This document shows, piece by piece, positions 27,739 through 37,079 of a stretch of DNA of 58,503 nucleotides; position 1 is the stretch's first letter, and every line of letters begins with the position of its first letter. The stretch comes from Colwellia psychrerythraea (lineage in GTDB: Bacteria > Pseudomonadota > Gammaproteobacteria > Enterobacterales > Alteromonadaceae). The notes under the pieces are model-generated. The model was not told the DNA's origin. It saw only the letters and a list, made by a program, of their open reading frames with translations, and did no database searches. A program made the position numbers and the translations under genes. Location: positions 1-58,503 of the forward strand of contig MAAF01000008.1 in NCBI GenBank assembly GCA_002163005.1. Direction: 5' to 3'.

Positions 27739-27902
27739 TCAAAATTTGAAACAAATATAAAAGGGGAGTTCAATACGCAGTGGCTTTGTTCAAGAGCAAG
27801 TAGAAAGCACGGAGTTGATGACTATCAATGAGTAATTTCGCCGTAGCTATTGGACAAAAAAGCAAGGTGTTGTACTAACCTTAACTAATAATGAGGATAA
27901 GC

Positions 27903-29336
27903 ATGAGTAACAATATCAAAACTCAAGTAGTAGTATTAGGTGCAGGCCCTGGTGGTTATTCAGCGGCATTTCGTGCAGCAGATTTAGGTTTAGACGTAGT
28001 ATTAGTTGAAAGCCGTGAAACATTAGGTGGCGTTTGTTTAAACGTTGGTTGTATCCCATCAAAAGCATTACTTCACGTTGCTAAAGTTATTGATGATGCA
28101 GCGGCAATGGCTTCTCACGGTGTTACTTTTGGTAAGCCTGAAATTGATTTAGATAAAATACGTGGCTGGAAAGAAAGCGTAATTGCTCAACTTACTGGTG
28201 GTTTAGGCAGCATGTCTAAAGCCCGTAAAGTAGCTACAGTATACGGTTACGGTAAATTCACTTCTGATAAAACTATCGAAGTTGAAGGTAATGACGGCGA
28301 AAAAACGACTATTACTTTTGATAACGCAATTATCGCAGCGGGTTCTTCAGTAGTTGACTTACCATTTATCCCTAACGATGACCCACGTGTTATCGATTCA
28401 ACTGGCGCGCTAGAGCTTAAAGACGTTCCTGAAGAATTATTAGTACTTGGTGGCGGTATCATTGGCCTAGAAATGGGGACTGTATACTCGGCTTTAGGTT
28501 CTAATGTATCGGTTGTTGAGTTTGCTGATCAATTAGTACCAGCAGCTGATAAAGATATCGTTAGAGTTTATAACAACTACAACAAGAAAAAATTCAACAT
28601 CATGGTGTCTACTAAAGTTGTTGCTGTTGAAGCAAAAGATGACGGTTTATATGTTACTTTTGAAGGCAAAAAAGCACCAAAAGAACAAGTACGTTATGAC
28701 AAAATTTTAGTTGCTGTTGGTCGTAAGCCAAACGGTCACTTAGTTGCTGCTGATAAAGCTGGCGTAAATGTTGATGAACGTGGTTTCATTAACGTGACTA
28801 AAGAAATGCGTACTAACGTACCTCATATCTTAGCGATTGGTGATGTTGTTGGTCAACCTATGCTTGCGCATAAAGCTGTTCATGAAGCACATTGTGCTGC
28901 AGAAGTGATTTCTGGTAAGAAACATGAGTTCGACCCACGTTGTATTCCTTCAATTGCTTATACTGATCCAGAAATGGCTTGGGTTGGTGTTACTGAAGCT
29001 GAAGCAAAAGCTGAAGGCCTAAACATTGAAGTTGCTAACTTCCCATGGGCTGCTTCTGGCCGTGCTATCGCGTCTGCACGTACTGAAGGTAAAACTAAGA
29101 TGATCTTTGAAAAAGAAACAGGTCGTGTTCTTGGTGGTGCTATTGTTGGTATCAATGCTGGTGAAATGCTTGGTGAAATCTGTTTAGCGGTTGAAATGGG
29201 CGCTGATGCTGAAGATCTTGCGTTAACTATTCATGCTCACCCAACGTTGAATGAATCAATTGGCTTAGCAGCAGAAATCTTTGAAGGTTCAATCACTGAT
29301 TTACCCAATGCTAAAGCAGTTAAAAAGAAAAAATAA
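27903..29336 (+). CDS. lpd: dihydrolipoyl dehydrogenase (E3)
   Basis: Lpd reoxidises dihydrolipoyl groups of pyruvate and 2-oxoglutarate dehydrogenases with FAD and NAD. The Rossmann motif VVLGAGPGGYSAAFRAADLG and the redox disulfide in GGVCLNVGCIPSKALL are present; the C-terminal HAHPTLNES carries the catalytic His-Glu pair. I place the start at 27903 (MSNNIKTQ) with GAGGA upstream, since the ATG at 27891 lies inside that ribosome site; this gives 477 residues. It is 221 bases after aceF, a gap with a hairpin and room for a separate promoter. An intrinsic terminator follows. Confidence 0.97.
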   Translation: MSNNIKTQVVVLGAGPGGYSAAFRAADLGLDVVLVESRETLGGVCLNVGCIPSKALLHVAKVIDDAAAMASHGVTFGKPEIDLDKIRGWKESVIAQLTGGLGSMSKARKVATVYGYGKFTSDKTIEVEGNDGEKTTITFDNAIIAAGSSVVDLPFIPNDDPRVIDSTGALELKDVPEELLVLGGGIIGLEMGTVYSALGSNVSVVEFADQLVPAADKDIVRVYNNYNKKKFNIMVSTKVVAVEAKDDGLYVTFEGKKAPKEQVRYDKILVAVGRKPNGHLVAADKAGVNVDERGFINVTKEMRTNVPHILAIGDVVGQPMLAHKAVHEAHCAAEVISGKKHEFDPRCIPSIAYTDPEMAWVGVTEAEAKAEGLNIEVANFPWAASGRAIASARTEGKTKMIFEKETGRVLGGAIVGINAGEMLGEICLAVEMGADAEDLALTIHAHPTLNESIGLAAEIFEGSITDLPNAKAVKKKK

Positions 29337-29376
29337 TAACGTTTACTTTCGCTTAGCGAAATAAAAATTATTTAAT

Positions 29377-29425
29377 AAAAACCAATTATAGATAATAATG
29401 TTAGTTATTTATAATTGGTTTTTTT
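29377..29425 (+). terminator. intrinsic terminator of the pdh operon
   Basis: AAAACCAATTATA and TATAATTGGT (29410-29419) pair around an AT-rich loop and are followed by a T run to 29425. It closes pdhR-aceE-aceF-lpd. Confidence 0.85.
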
Positions 29426-29492
29426 GTGCCGGTAGTTTGATAATTAACACTCTGTTAACCTTAGGGAGCTCTAAAAATAAAAGGATTTAATT

Positions 29493-29804
29493 ATGAGTCA
29501 TAAAATACTCTACGCGAGTGCTGTTGCTTTTCTAGCAGCTAACGCTAGTGCCCAAGTTTCTGCCAACGAAATTTCTCAGCACCTATCAACGATTGTTATC
29601 CCAGACCCCCTCAAGCGTGTTAATCCAAAATACCCAATGACAGCAGCTCGACAAGGTAGAAAAGGTTGGGCTATTTTCAGTTTTGTTATTAATGAAGATG
29701 GCAATGTTGCGGATGTTATTCTAAAGGATAGCTCGGGCAGCAAAGATATCACTAAAGCGGCAAAAAAAGCGATTAAGAAATGGCATTATACCCAAACTAC
29801 ATGA
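29493..29804 (+). pseudogene. TonB C-terminal-domain protein, truncated by a repeat
   Basis: The 103-residue frame begins with a signal peptide (MSHKILYASAVAFLAANASAQ) and then a TonB C-terminal domain: PKYPMTAARQGRKGWAIFSF, INEDGNVADVILKDSSGS, KAAKKAIKKWHY. The domain should go on for about 30 residues after the KWxY position (a PA..NG.P block and a last beta strand). Instead the frame enters the left end of the window's repeat family (TATACCCAAAC from 29787) and stops within 5 codons. A ribosome site AAGGA precedes the start. It was probably a small periplasmic energy-transducer-like protein; loss of the last strand should abolish the fold. Confidence 0.75.
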
Positions 29805-29844
29805 AGATGCAGTTTTCTAAACCAGCCCTGCGGGGACGTCTGAG
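29787..29844 (+). repeat. internally deleted copy of the MITE-like repeat
   Basis: The left end (TATACCCAAACTACATGAAG, from 29787) has one mismatch to the element at 55726. It is joined directly to a 31-base interior block (29814-29844, containing CAGCCCTGCGGGGACG) that matches 55844-55874 with two mismatches. About 90 bases of interior and the right end are missing. It begins exactly where the TonB-domain frame is lost. Confidence 0.8.
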
Positions 29845-30023
29845 AAAACCTACCAGTTGGAAGAATTGTAGTATTTATGTCTATGGTGAGCCAAAAACTA
29901 GTTTTAACCTCATTGAGCATCCACTCGATATATAATTTCTCTAAATCAATCCCTTTAGCGCTATTGCTGCCATCACTTTCTATTTGCTAGACTGATGATA
30001 CAACGGTTAAAAGGATAATAACT

Positions 30024-30401
30024 ATGTTAAATTTCACCCTAAAATCAACACTCCAGCATATAATTTTTTTGTTATGTGTTTTTTTGTTAACTGCTTGCGC
30101 AGGACCTAGTCAAGGTGTGCTCGGTCAAGCCCAGTCAGAATGGGACTTTGATCACCAACTACAATTTAAAAAAACTCAATTTGATGACAGCCATTATCAG
30201 TTAGAAGTTATTCCGAATAATAAAGTTAGCTTTGAGCGTTTGTCTGCATTTTTGTTGCGAAGAAGTTACTTAATTTGTGGAATGTATGGTTATAAGTTGG
30301 AGTTAATTGCCGGTGTAGAAAGCTTTGATTATCTGCGCGCATCACCTAATTTAATTTTGCCAAATCTAACGGCTAAGCTTGAGTGTGCAATAAATCAATA
30401 A
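30024..30401 (+). CDS. small lipoprotein, hypothetical
   Basis: The N-terminus is a lipoprotein signal with lipobox LLTAC and lipidated Cys25, followed by AGPSQG. The mature part is about 100 residues with FDDSHYQLEVIPNNKVSFERLSAFLLRRS and two more cysteines (YLICGMYGY, KLECAINQ) that could pair. I do not recognise a family with certainty. The ribosome site AAAAGGA supports the start. It is followed by a bidirectional terminator shared with the convergent aconitase gene, so it is a single-gene unit. Confidence 0.75.
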   Translation: MLNFTLKSTLQHIIFLLCVFLLTACAGPSQGVLGQAQSEWDFDHQLQFKKTQFDDSHYQLEVIPNNKVSFERLSAFLLRRSYLICGMYGYKLELIAGVESFDYLRASPNLILPNLTAKLECAINQ

Positions 30402-30473
30402 TACGGTGACAATCTTATGACGTAGTTTGTGAGGACTTTTTTGAAGATAAAAACGTAAATATATAGGCGAAAA

Positions 30474-30505
30474 AATGAGGGTTACTTATACAAGTAACCC
30501 TCATT
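30474..30505. terminator. bidirectional hairpin terminator
   Basis: AATGAGGGTTACTT (30474-30487), loop ATAC and AAGTAACCCTCATT form a perfect 14-bp stem between the lipoprotein gene and the convergent aconitase gene. The A-rich side gives a U run for the leftward gene. Confidence 0.85.
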
Positions 30506-30554
30506 GTTTATTCTGTTTAGCTATTAAGTAGAAGTTCTACCCACTAACTAACTA

Positions 30555-33362
30555 TTATACCACTTTTACTGGTACAGCTTGAGCAGTGTACTTAGTAGTC
30601 ATCTCATGCGTAGGAGGAGCAAATCGAGTTAAATCGATACCTTCTACTGCTGACTTGTACTCTTCGATTGTTGGGAAACGACCAAGCATAGTTGAAAGTA
30701 CAACTAACGGCGTAGAGCCAAGTAGTGATTCACCTTTCTTCTCAGCAGTATCTGCAACAACACGGCCTTGGAATAAGCGTGTTGACGTTGCAATAACCGT
30801 ATCGCCAGGTTCTGCTTTCTCTTGGTTACCCATACATAAGTTACAGCCAGGGCGTTCAAGATACATGATGTTTTCGTATTTAGTACGTGCAGCATTTTTA
30901 GGTACAGCATCGTCAAATTCGAAACCTGAGTATTTTTGTAAAATTTCCCAGTCACCTTCAGCTTTAAGCTCATCAACAATGTTGTATGTTGGTGGCGCAA
31001 CAACAAGTGGTGCTTTAAACGAGATGCTACCGTTTTGCTTTTCAATGTTACGGAACATTTGCGCGATGATTTGCATATCACCTTTGTGAACCATACAAGA
31101 ACCAACAAAGCCTAAATCTACAGACTTGCCATCGTAGTATGAAACAGGGCGAATAACATCATGCGTGTAACGTTTAGAAGCGTCTTCGTTGTTTACATCT
31201 GGATCAGCAATCATTGGTTGGTCGATAACATCTAAATCAATCACTACTTCTGCGTAGTATTTAGCATTATCATCTGGTGCTAATGCAGGGTTAGTACCTG
31301 ATTTAATGTCACTGATACGTTGGTCAGCTAATGCGATTAAACCGTTAAGTGTTTTCGCTTCGTTTTCCATACCCTTGTTGATCATGATTTGGATACGGCT
31401 CTTAGCAAGCTCAAGTGATTGAATTAACGTTTCATCTTCAGAAATACAGATAGACGCTTTAGCCTTCATTTCTGCAGACCAATCAGTAAATGTAAATGCT
31501 TGGTCAGCTAATAAAGTACCAATATGCACTTCAATTATACGACCTTGGAATACGTTTTCACCACCAAATTGCTTAAGCATTTGCGCTTGAGTAGAGTGAA
31601 CTACGTCACGGAAATCCATGTGGCCTTTCATCTTACCTTTAAAAGTAACTTTTACAGACTCAGGGATTGGCATAGCCGATTCACCCGTTGCTAGTGCGAT
31701 TGCCACTGTACCTGAGTCGGCACCAAAGGCTACACCTTTAGACATACGAGTATGCGAGTCACCACCAATGATGATTGCGCGATCGTCAACTGTGATATCG
31801 TTTAGTACTTTATGAATAACATCAGTCATTGCATGGTAAACGCCTTTCGGATCACGTGCAGTAATAAGACCGAACTTGTTCATGAATGCCATAAGCTTAG
31901 GAATGTTAGCTTTAGCTTTGCTATCCCAAACTGACGCCGTATGACAACCTGATTGGTATGCACCGTCTACTAGTGGAGAAATAGTAGATGCTGCCATCGC
32001 TTCAAGTTCTTGACATGTCATAGGGCCTGTCGTGTCTTGAGAGCCAACAATGTTCACTTTAACGCGAACATCTGAGCCTGCATGTAATGGTGTTTCAGAC
32101 GTTACACCAACAGCGTTGTTATTAAAGATTTTTTCAACAGCAGTAAGACCTTGGCCTTCATGTGAAATTTCTTTTGACGTTGCATATACAGGTGTTGTTG
32201 CTACGCCAAGTGTTTGTGCAGCGAACGTTTGTAATTTCTTACCAAATGTTACAGCGTAAGAACCACCTGCTTTCATGAATTCTACTTTTTGCGGTGTAAA
32301 GGCTGAAGATATATCCGCAAGCTCTTTGTCACCGTTGTATAATTTCTTCGCTTTGGTATCAATAGTTAACACTGTGCCAGTTGCTACTGAGTAAGCTTCT
32401 TCTAAAACGGCATCACCATTTGCATCAACAACTGCGTTGCCACTTGCATCTACTTTCTTAACCCAGTTTTTAAGGTCAAGACCAATACCGCCAGTTACAT
32501 CAACGGTTGTTAAGAAGATTGGAGAAATACCATTAGTACCAGCAACTACCGGTGCAATGTTAATAAACGGTACGTATGGGCTTGCTTGTTTACCTGCCAA
32601 TAGTGCAACGTTGTTAACACCCGACATACGAGAAGAACCAACACCCATAGTGCCTTTTTCAGCAATTAACATCACTTTTGCGTTAGGATGCTTAACTTGT
32701 AATGCTAGTATTTCTGCTTGAGCTTCTGGTGTGCTCATGCATTGGCCATGCAATTCACGGTCAGCACGAGAATGGGCTTGATGACCTGGAGAAAGTAAAT
32801 CAGTTGAGATATCACCTTCACCGGCAATATAAGTCACTACTTCAACTTTTTCTTCAACATTTGGTAATTTTGTGAAAAATTCAGCTTGTGCGTAGCTTTC
32901 TAAAATTTCTTTCGCAAGTGCATTGCCTGCTTTAAATGCAACTTCAAGACGGCTAGTATCTGCGTCATATAAGAATACTTGCGTTTTTAATACTTCTGCT
33001 GCTGGTTTTGATACTGCTGCGTCATCAGATAATGCTAAATCAAGAAGTACTTCAATTGAAGGACCGCCTTTCATATGAGATAACAATTCAAAAGCGAATG
33101 TTGGTGTAATTTCAGCAACGACTGATTCAGTTAGGATAATTTCTTTTAAGAAAGCTGCCTTTACGCCTGCAGCGCTTGTAGTGCCAGGTAAAGTGTTATA
33201 AATGAAGAAATTAAGTGAATCTTCGCGATACTCATTTCCTGAATCTTTAATCTGAGCAATAATCTCAGATAATAAATCGGCAGCGTCAATTGGCAGAGGA
33301 GCCAATCCTAGATCGGTTTTACGACTTTCAATTTCTTTAATGTACTCTATATATAGACTCAT
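30555..33362 (-). CDS. second aconitase B-type hydratase, long divergent form
   Basis: At 935 residues this is about 70 longer than the AcnB next door and clearly another subfamily. Iron-sulfur ligands are kept: Cys756 (GFVGSCMVHKGD) and Cys840/Cys843 (ERPGCNLCMGNQ). Other aconitase blocks are GTMGVGSSRMSGVNN, IVGSQDTTGPMTCQE, SGCHTASVW and GGDSHTRMSKGVAFGADSG. An extra segment at about 300-345 (VKKVDASGNAVVDANGDAVL onward) is absent in AcnB. From memory this pattern is that of the roughly 920-residue AcnB of Bacteroidetes; transfer from that group is inference. It may hydrate citrate/isocitrate or 2-methyl-cis-aconitate. It is divergent from acnB across 718 bases. Confidence 0.88.
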   Translation of the reverse strand: MSLYIEYIKEIESRKTDLGLAPLPIDAADLLSEIIAQIKDSGNEYREDSLNFFIYNTLPGTTSAAGVKAAFLKEIILTESVVAEITPTFAFELLSHMKGGPSIEVLLDLALSDDAAVSKPAAEVLKTQVFLYDADTSRLEVAFKAGNALAKEILESYAQAEFFTKLPNVEEKVEVVTYIAGEGDISTDLLSPGHQAHSRADRELHGQCMSTPEAQAEILALQVKHPNAKVMLIAEKGTMGVGSSRMSGVNNVALLAGKQASPYVPFINIAPVVAGTNGISPIFLTTVDVTGGIGLDLKNWVKKVDASGNAVVDANGDAVLEEAYSVATGTVLTIDTKAKKLYNGDKELADISSAFTPQKVEFMKAGGSYAVTFGKKLQTFAAQTLGVATTPVYATSKEISHEGQGLTAVEKIFNNNAVGVTSETPLHAGSDVRVKVNIVGSQDTTGPMTCQELEAMAASTISPLVDGAYQSGCHTASVWDSKAKANIPKLMAFMNKFGLITARDPKGVYHAMTDVIHKVLNDITVDDRAIIIGGDSHTRMSKGVAFGADSGTVAIALATGESAMPIPESVKVTFKGKMKGHMDFRDVVHSTQAQMLKQFGGENVFQGRIIEVHIGTLLADQAFTFTDWSAEMKAKASICISEDETLIQSLELAKSRIQIMINKGMENEAKTLNGLIALADQRISDIKSGTNPALAPDDNAKYYAEVVIDLDVIDQPMIADPDVNNEDASKRYTHDVIRPVSYYDGKSVDLGFVGSCMVHKGDMQIIAQMFRNIEKQNGSISFKAPLVVAPPTYNIVDELKAEGDWEILQKYSGFEFDDAVPKNAARTKYENIMYLERPGCNLCMGNQEKAEPGDTVIATSTRLFQGRVVADTAEKKGESLLGSTPLVVLSTMLGRFPTIEEYKSAVEGIDLTRFAPPTHEMTTKYTAQAVPVKVV

Positions 33363-34080
33363 TTAAAACTCTCTCTAGTTCAGATGCGCTAATAACATGG
33401 TCATCATTAGCAAGGACAAATTTTTTGTCTATTTTACCTGATTTTCTATGCACTACTAATCATTTGGTTAAATAAGCACTATTCACATTTGTTATAGCTA
33501 ATAGAGGATCTGGTTATAGTGGTTATGTTGGTTACGTTACCTATTGATTATATTGTAGAAACATACATCAACCAGATTGTTTAGTAGTAAAGTTCCCTAT
33601 GTCCATGCAAGCTCGCGACTAAAATACGATTATCTTGGTAGATTTAAAATTCGTCTAGTCGCTGAAAGCCACCTTATCCCCTATACTATAACTACAGTCA
33701 AGCTGGCTAATTCAACACATCATACAGCCATCTTAACAAGCCTAATTGTTAACTTTTTGCATAATAGAATCTTAAGAAAAATCGAGACATTTCCGACAAT
33801 ATAAAAAACAAAGAATAATAGACTAGTATAATAGTCGTACAGATGAAAATAAAAAACCATGCAAGTAATTGAAAAGCAGCAATTATAACAATCATGAATA
33901 TTTAAAATAAACAGTGCAACTAGTTGCAGGTAAGTAAAAGTGTCGACAATATTGTATTATTAAGACTAATTTCCAATCCTGTTTTAATCCTAGAGACTTA
34001 AAAACTTTGTTCTAAATTGGCTCTATATTAACCGAGTCATCGCTAAAGTGATTAGTGTCTCCAATAAGAAGGTGAATAGC
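33363..34080. other. long divergent region between two aconitase genes
   Basis: This 718-base AT-rich stretch has no supportable gene; a 75-codon frame at 33577-33804 has no ribosome site and an unprotein-like composition. It must hold the promoters of both aconitase genes. A TATAAT occurs at 33827-33832 but has no good -35 partner. I see no clear operator or riboswitch. The length leaves room for a small RNA or several regulator sites. Confidence 0.5.
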
Positions 34081-36684
34081 ATGCTTCAAGAATATCGCAA
34101 CCACGTAGTAGAACGTGCAGCTGAAGGTATCGTACCTAAAGCTTTAGACGCTGAAAAAACAGCAGCATTAGTCGAATTAATTAAAAATCCACCAGCAGGT
34201 GAAGATGCTTTTTTAATTGATTTATTAACAAATCGTGTGCCAGCAGGTGTTGATGATGCCGCTTATATTAAAGCAGGGTTTTTAGCCGCAGTGACTAAAG
34301 GTGAAGCGACTTCACCTATCTTAAGCCCTGAAAAAGCCACTGAATTATTAGGCACTATGTTAGGTGGTTATAACATTCAGCCGATGATTGACCTTTTAGA
34401 ATGTGACAAGTTATCAACGACAGCAGCTAAAGGCCTATCAAATACATTATTAATGTTTGATGCCTTCCATGATGTTCAAGAAAAAGCTGAAGCCGGCAAT
34501 GCTGCTGCTAAGCAAGTTATGCAATCTTGGGCCGACGCACAATGGTTCACATCAAAAGAAAAAGTCGCTGAAAAAATAACAGTTAAAGTATTTAAAGTGA
34601 CGGGTGAAACTAATACTGATGATTTATCTCCAGCACCTGATGCTTGGTCTCGTCCTGATATTCCATTACACGCTAAAGCGATGCTTAAAATTGCTCGTGA
34701 AGGTATCAACCCTGATAAAGATGGCACTATTGGTCCTATCGTTCAGCTCGAAGAGTTACAAAAAGACGGCATTCCACTAGCGTACGTTGGTGATGTTGTT
34801 GGTACGGGGTCCTCTCGTAAATCGGCAACAAACTCTGTTTTATGGTTTATGGGCGATGATATCCCTTGTATCCCTAACAAACGTGGTGGCGGTGTCTGTT
34901 TAGGCGGTAAAATCGCGCCTATCTTCTATAACACTATGGAAGATTCAGGCGCATTACCGATTGAATTAGACGTTCAAAAAATGAACATGGGTGATGTTAT
35001 TGACATTTATCCATACGAAGGCGTTGTTAAAAATGCTGCTGGCGATGTTATTTCAGAATTTACACTTAGCCCCGTATTGTTTGACGAAGTTCGTGCTGGT
35101 GGTCGTATTCCTCTTATCATTGGTCGTGGTTTAACAGGCCGTGCTCGTGAAGCATTAGGTTTAGAAGTTACAGATTTGTTTGCAACGCCAGTTGATCCAG
35201 CTGCTTCTGCTAAAGGTTTTACCCTTGCACAGAAAATGGTAGGTAAAGCATGTGATATTGATGGTGTTCGTCCTGGTCAATACTGTGAACCTAAAATGAC
35301 TACTGTGGGCTCGCAAGATACTACCGGTCCTATGACACGTGATGAGTTGAAAGATTTAGCTTGTTTAGGTTTCTCTGCTGATTTAACTATGCAGTCTTTC
35401 TGTCATACCTCAGCTTATCCTAAGCCTGTTGATGTAATTACCCATCACACCTTACCTGATTTCATGATGAACCGTGGTGGTGTTTCATTACGTCCAGGCG
35501 ATGGTGTTATTCATTCTTGGTTAAATCGTATGTTATTACCTGATACCGTAGGTACAGGTGGTGATTCACATACGCGTTTCCCATTAGGGATTTCTTTCCC
35601 TGCAGGCTCTGGTTTAGTTGCTTTTGCAGCAGCAACTGGTGTTATGCCACTTGATATGCCTGAATCAGTATTGGTTCGCTTTAAAGGTGAAATGCAGCCA
35701 GGTATCACTTTACGTGACCTAGTACATGCTATCCCTTATTACGGTATCAAGAATGGTTTATTAACTGTTGAGAAAGCCGGTAAAATCAACGAATTCTCAG
35801 GTCGTGTACTTGAAATAGAAGGCCTTAAAGGTTTATCAGTTGAGCAAGCGTTTGAATTATCTGATGCTTCTGCTGAGCGCTCCGCAGCAGGTTGTTCAAT
35901 CAAACTTGAAGAAGATGCCGTTGCTGAATACTTAACGTCTAACATTGTTATGCTTAAGTGGATGATCAGTGAAGGTTACGGCGATGTACGTACGATTACA
36001 CGTCGTATTAAAGGTATGCAAGAATGGTTAGCTAACCCTTCATTAATGGAAGCAGATTCAGATGCTGAATATGCTCATATTATTGAAATTGATTTAGCTG
36101 ACATTAAAGAGCCAATCGTTTGTTGTCCAAATGATCCTGATGATGCAAAGTTACTATCTGACGTTGCTGGTGTTGCAATTGATGAGGTATTCATCGGTTC
36201 ATGTATGACCAACATTGGTCATTTCCGTGCTGCAGGTAAATTGATTGAGTCTTTCCATAATGAGGGTGGTGGTTCATTGCCAACACGTATGTGGGTTACA
36301 CCACCGACTAAAATGGATAGCGCACAACTGAAAGATGAAGGTTACTTCAACATTTATGGTAAAGCCGGCGCTCGTGTAGAAACTCCGGGTTGTTCACTGT
36401 GTATGGGTAACCAAGCACGTGTAGGTGATAATACTACAGTATTGTCTACTTCAACACGTAACTTCCCTAACCGATTAGGTAATGGCGCAAATGTATACTT
36501 AACGTCAGCAGAGCTTGCGGGTGTTGGTGCTATCTTAGGTAAACTTCCAAGTCCTGCTGAGTATATGGAGTATGCGTCTCAAATTGATGCTACTGCTGCC
36601 GATACTTATCGTTACTTGAACTTTGATAAGATGGAAGAGTACACCAAAAAAGCTGATACGGTAATTTTACAAGTAGAAGCCTAA
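34081..36684 (+). CDS. acnB: bifunctional aconitate hydratase 2 / 2-methylisocitrate dehydratase
   Basis: AcnB interconverts citrate and isocitrate in the TCA cycle and also hydrates 2-methyl-cis-aconitate. I take ATG 34081 (MLQEYRNHVVERAAEGIVPK) with AAGGTG upstream over the GTG at 34048; this gives 867 residues against 865 in E. coli. Iron-sulfur ligands are Cys708 (FIGSCMTNIGHFRA), Cys771 and Cys774 (TPGCSLCMGNQ). The N-terminal HEAT-like domain, the GTGSSRKSATNS swivel motif and VGTGGDSHTRFPLGISFPAGSG are intact. Its place after the pdh operon matches enteric gene order. Two tandem terminator-like hairpins follow. Confidence 0.97.
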   Translation: MLQEYRNHVVERAAEGIVPKALDAEKTAALVELIKNPPAGEDAFLIDLLTNRVPAGVDDAAYIKAGFLAAVTKGEATSPILSPEKATELLGTMLGGYNIQPMIDLLECDKLSTTAAKGLSNTLLMFDAFHDVQEKAEAGNAAAKQVMQSWADAQWFTSKEKVAEKITVKVFKVTGETNTDDLSPAPDAWSRPDIPLHAKAMLKIAREGINPDKDGTIGPIVQLEELQKDGIPLAYVGDVVGTGSSRKSATNSVLWFMGDDIPCIPNKRGGGVCLGGKIAPIFYNTMEDSGALPIELDVQKMNMGDVIDIYPYEGVVKNAAGDVISEFTLSPVLFDEVRAGGRIPLIIGRGLTGRAREALGLEVTDLFATPVDPAASAKGFTLAQKMVGKACDIDGVRPGQYCEPKMTTVGSQDTTGPMTRDELKDLACLGFSADLTMQSFCHTSAYPKPVDVITHHTLPDFMMNRGGVSLRPGDGVIHSWLNRMLLPDTVGTGGDSHTRFPLGISFPAGSGLVAFAAATGVMPLDMPESVLVRFKGEMQPGITLRDLVHAIPYYGIKNGLLTVEKAGKINEFSGRVLEIEGLKGLSVEQAFELSDASAERSAAGCSIKLEEDAVAEYLTSNIVMLKWMISEGYGDVRTITRRIKGMQEWLANPSLMEADSDAEYAHIIEIDLADIKEPIVCCPNDPDDAKLLSDVAGVAIDEVFIGSCMTNIGHFRAAGKLIESFHNEGGGSLPTRMWVTPPTKMDSAQLKDEGYFNIYGKAGARVETPGCSLCMGNQARVGDNTTVLSTSTRNFPNRLGNGANVYLTSAELAGVGAILGKLPSPAEYMEYASQIDATAADTYRYLNFDKMEEYTKKADTVILQVEA

Positions 36685-36770
36685 TTTGACATTTTTCTTA
36701 TCGTTAAGTTTCACTCTTTCGTTGTTGGAAGTACTCACCTAGTTGCTAATATAAGTAAATAGGCTCCGCG

Positions 36771-36988
36771 CACTCTCCTAGAAATAGCGTCACTTAACTT
36801 TGATAAGAATGCCAAATAGGAATGAATAAAAAACGCCACTTCTTAGTGGTATTTTTGTTTTAGATATTAGTAAGTTAGCTGTCTAAATGTTTATCTGTAA
36901 TTAACATTAGATGTACACTCTCCTAGAAAAAGTTTGGCTTAGATGAAGAAAAGCTTGAAATATATTTGTTTTATATAAACGCCACTTC
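36771..36988 (+). repeat. tandem near-repeat unit downstream of acnB
   Basis: CACTCTCCTAGAAA occurs at 36771-36784 and 36916-36929. AACGCCACTTC, the 5' arm of a hairpin, follows each copy at 61 and 62 bases (36832 and 36978). The sequence in between differs. So a unit of about 75-95 bases ending in a terminator seems to be present twice. Confidence 0.6.
36831..36856 (+). terminator. intrinsic terminator 1 after acnB
   Basis: A run of A, GCCACT, loop TCTT, AGTGGT and ATTTTTG make a short hairpin with a U run, 147 bases after the acnB stop. Confidence 0.65.
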
Positions 36989-37011
36989 GTGTTAACAAGC
37001 TGGCGTTTTTT
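36977..37011 (+). terminator. intrinsic terminator 2 after acnB
   Basis: AAACGCCA (36977-36984) pairs with TGGCGTTT (37001-37008) and is followed by further T residues. A near-identical stem appears after trhO. Confidence 0.75.
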
Positions 37012-37079
37012 ATTGACTTAAATTTGAGCGGAATTTAAGCATATTAAACAGATATCCTTTCTGCTAGAATGCGCCTCCC

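Noticed and set aside
30586..31089. 167-codon open frame on the plus strand
   Set aside because: It is antisense to the long aconitase gene; composition is that of a shadow frame and there is no ribosome site.
33577..33804. 75-codon frame in the aconitase intergenic region
   Set aside because: No ribosome site, no domain-like pattern and no support from neighbours; chance frame in AT-rich DNA.
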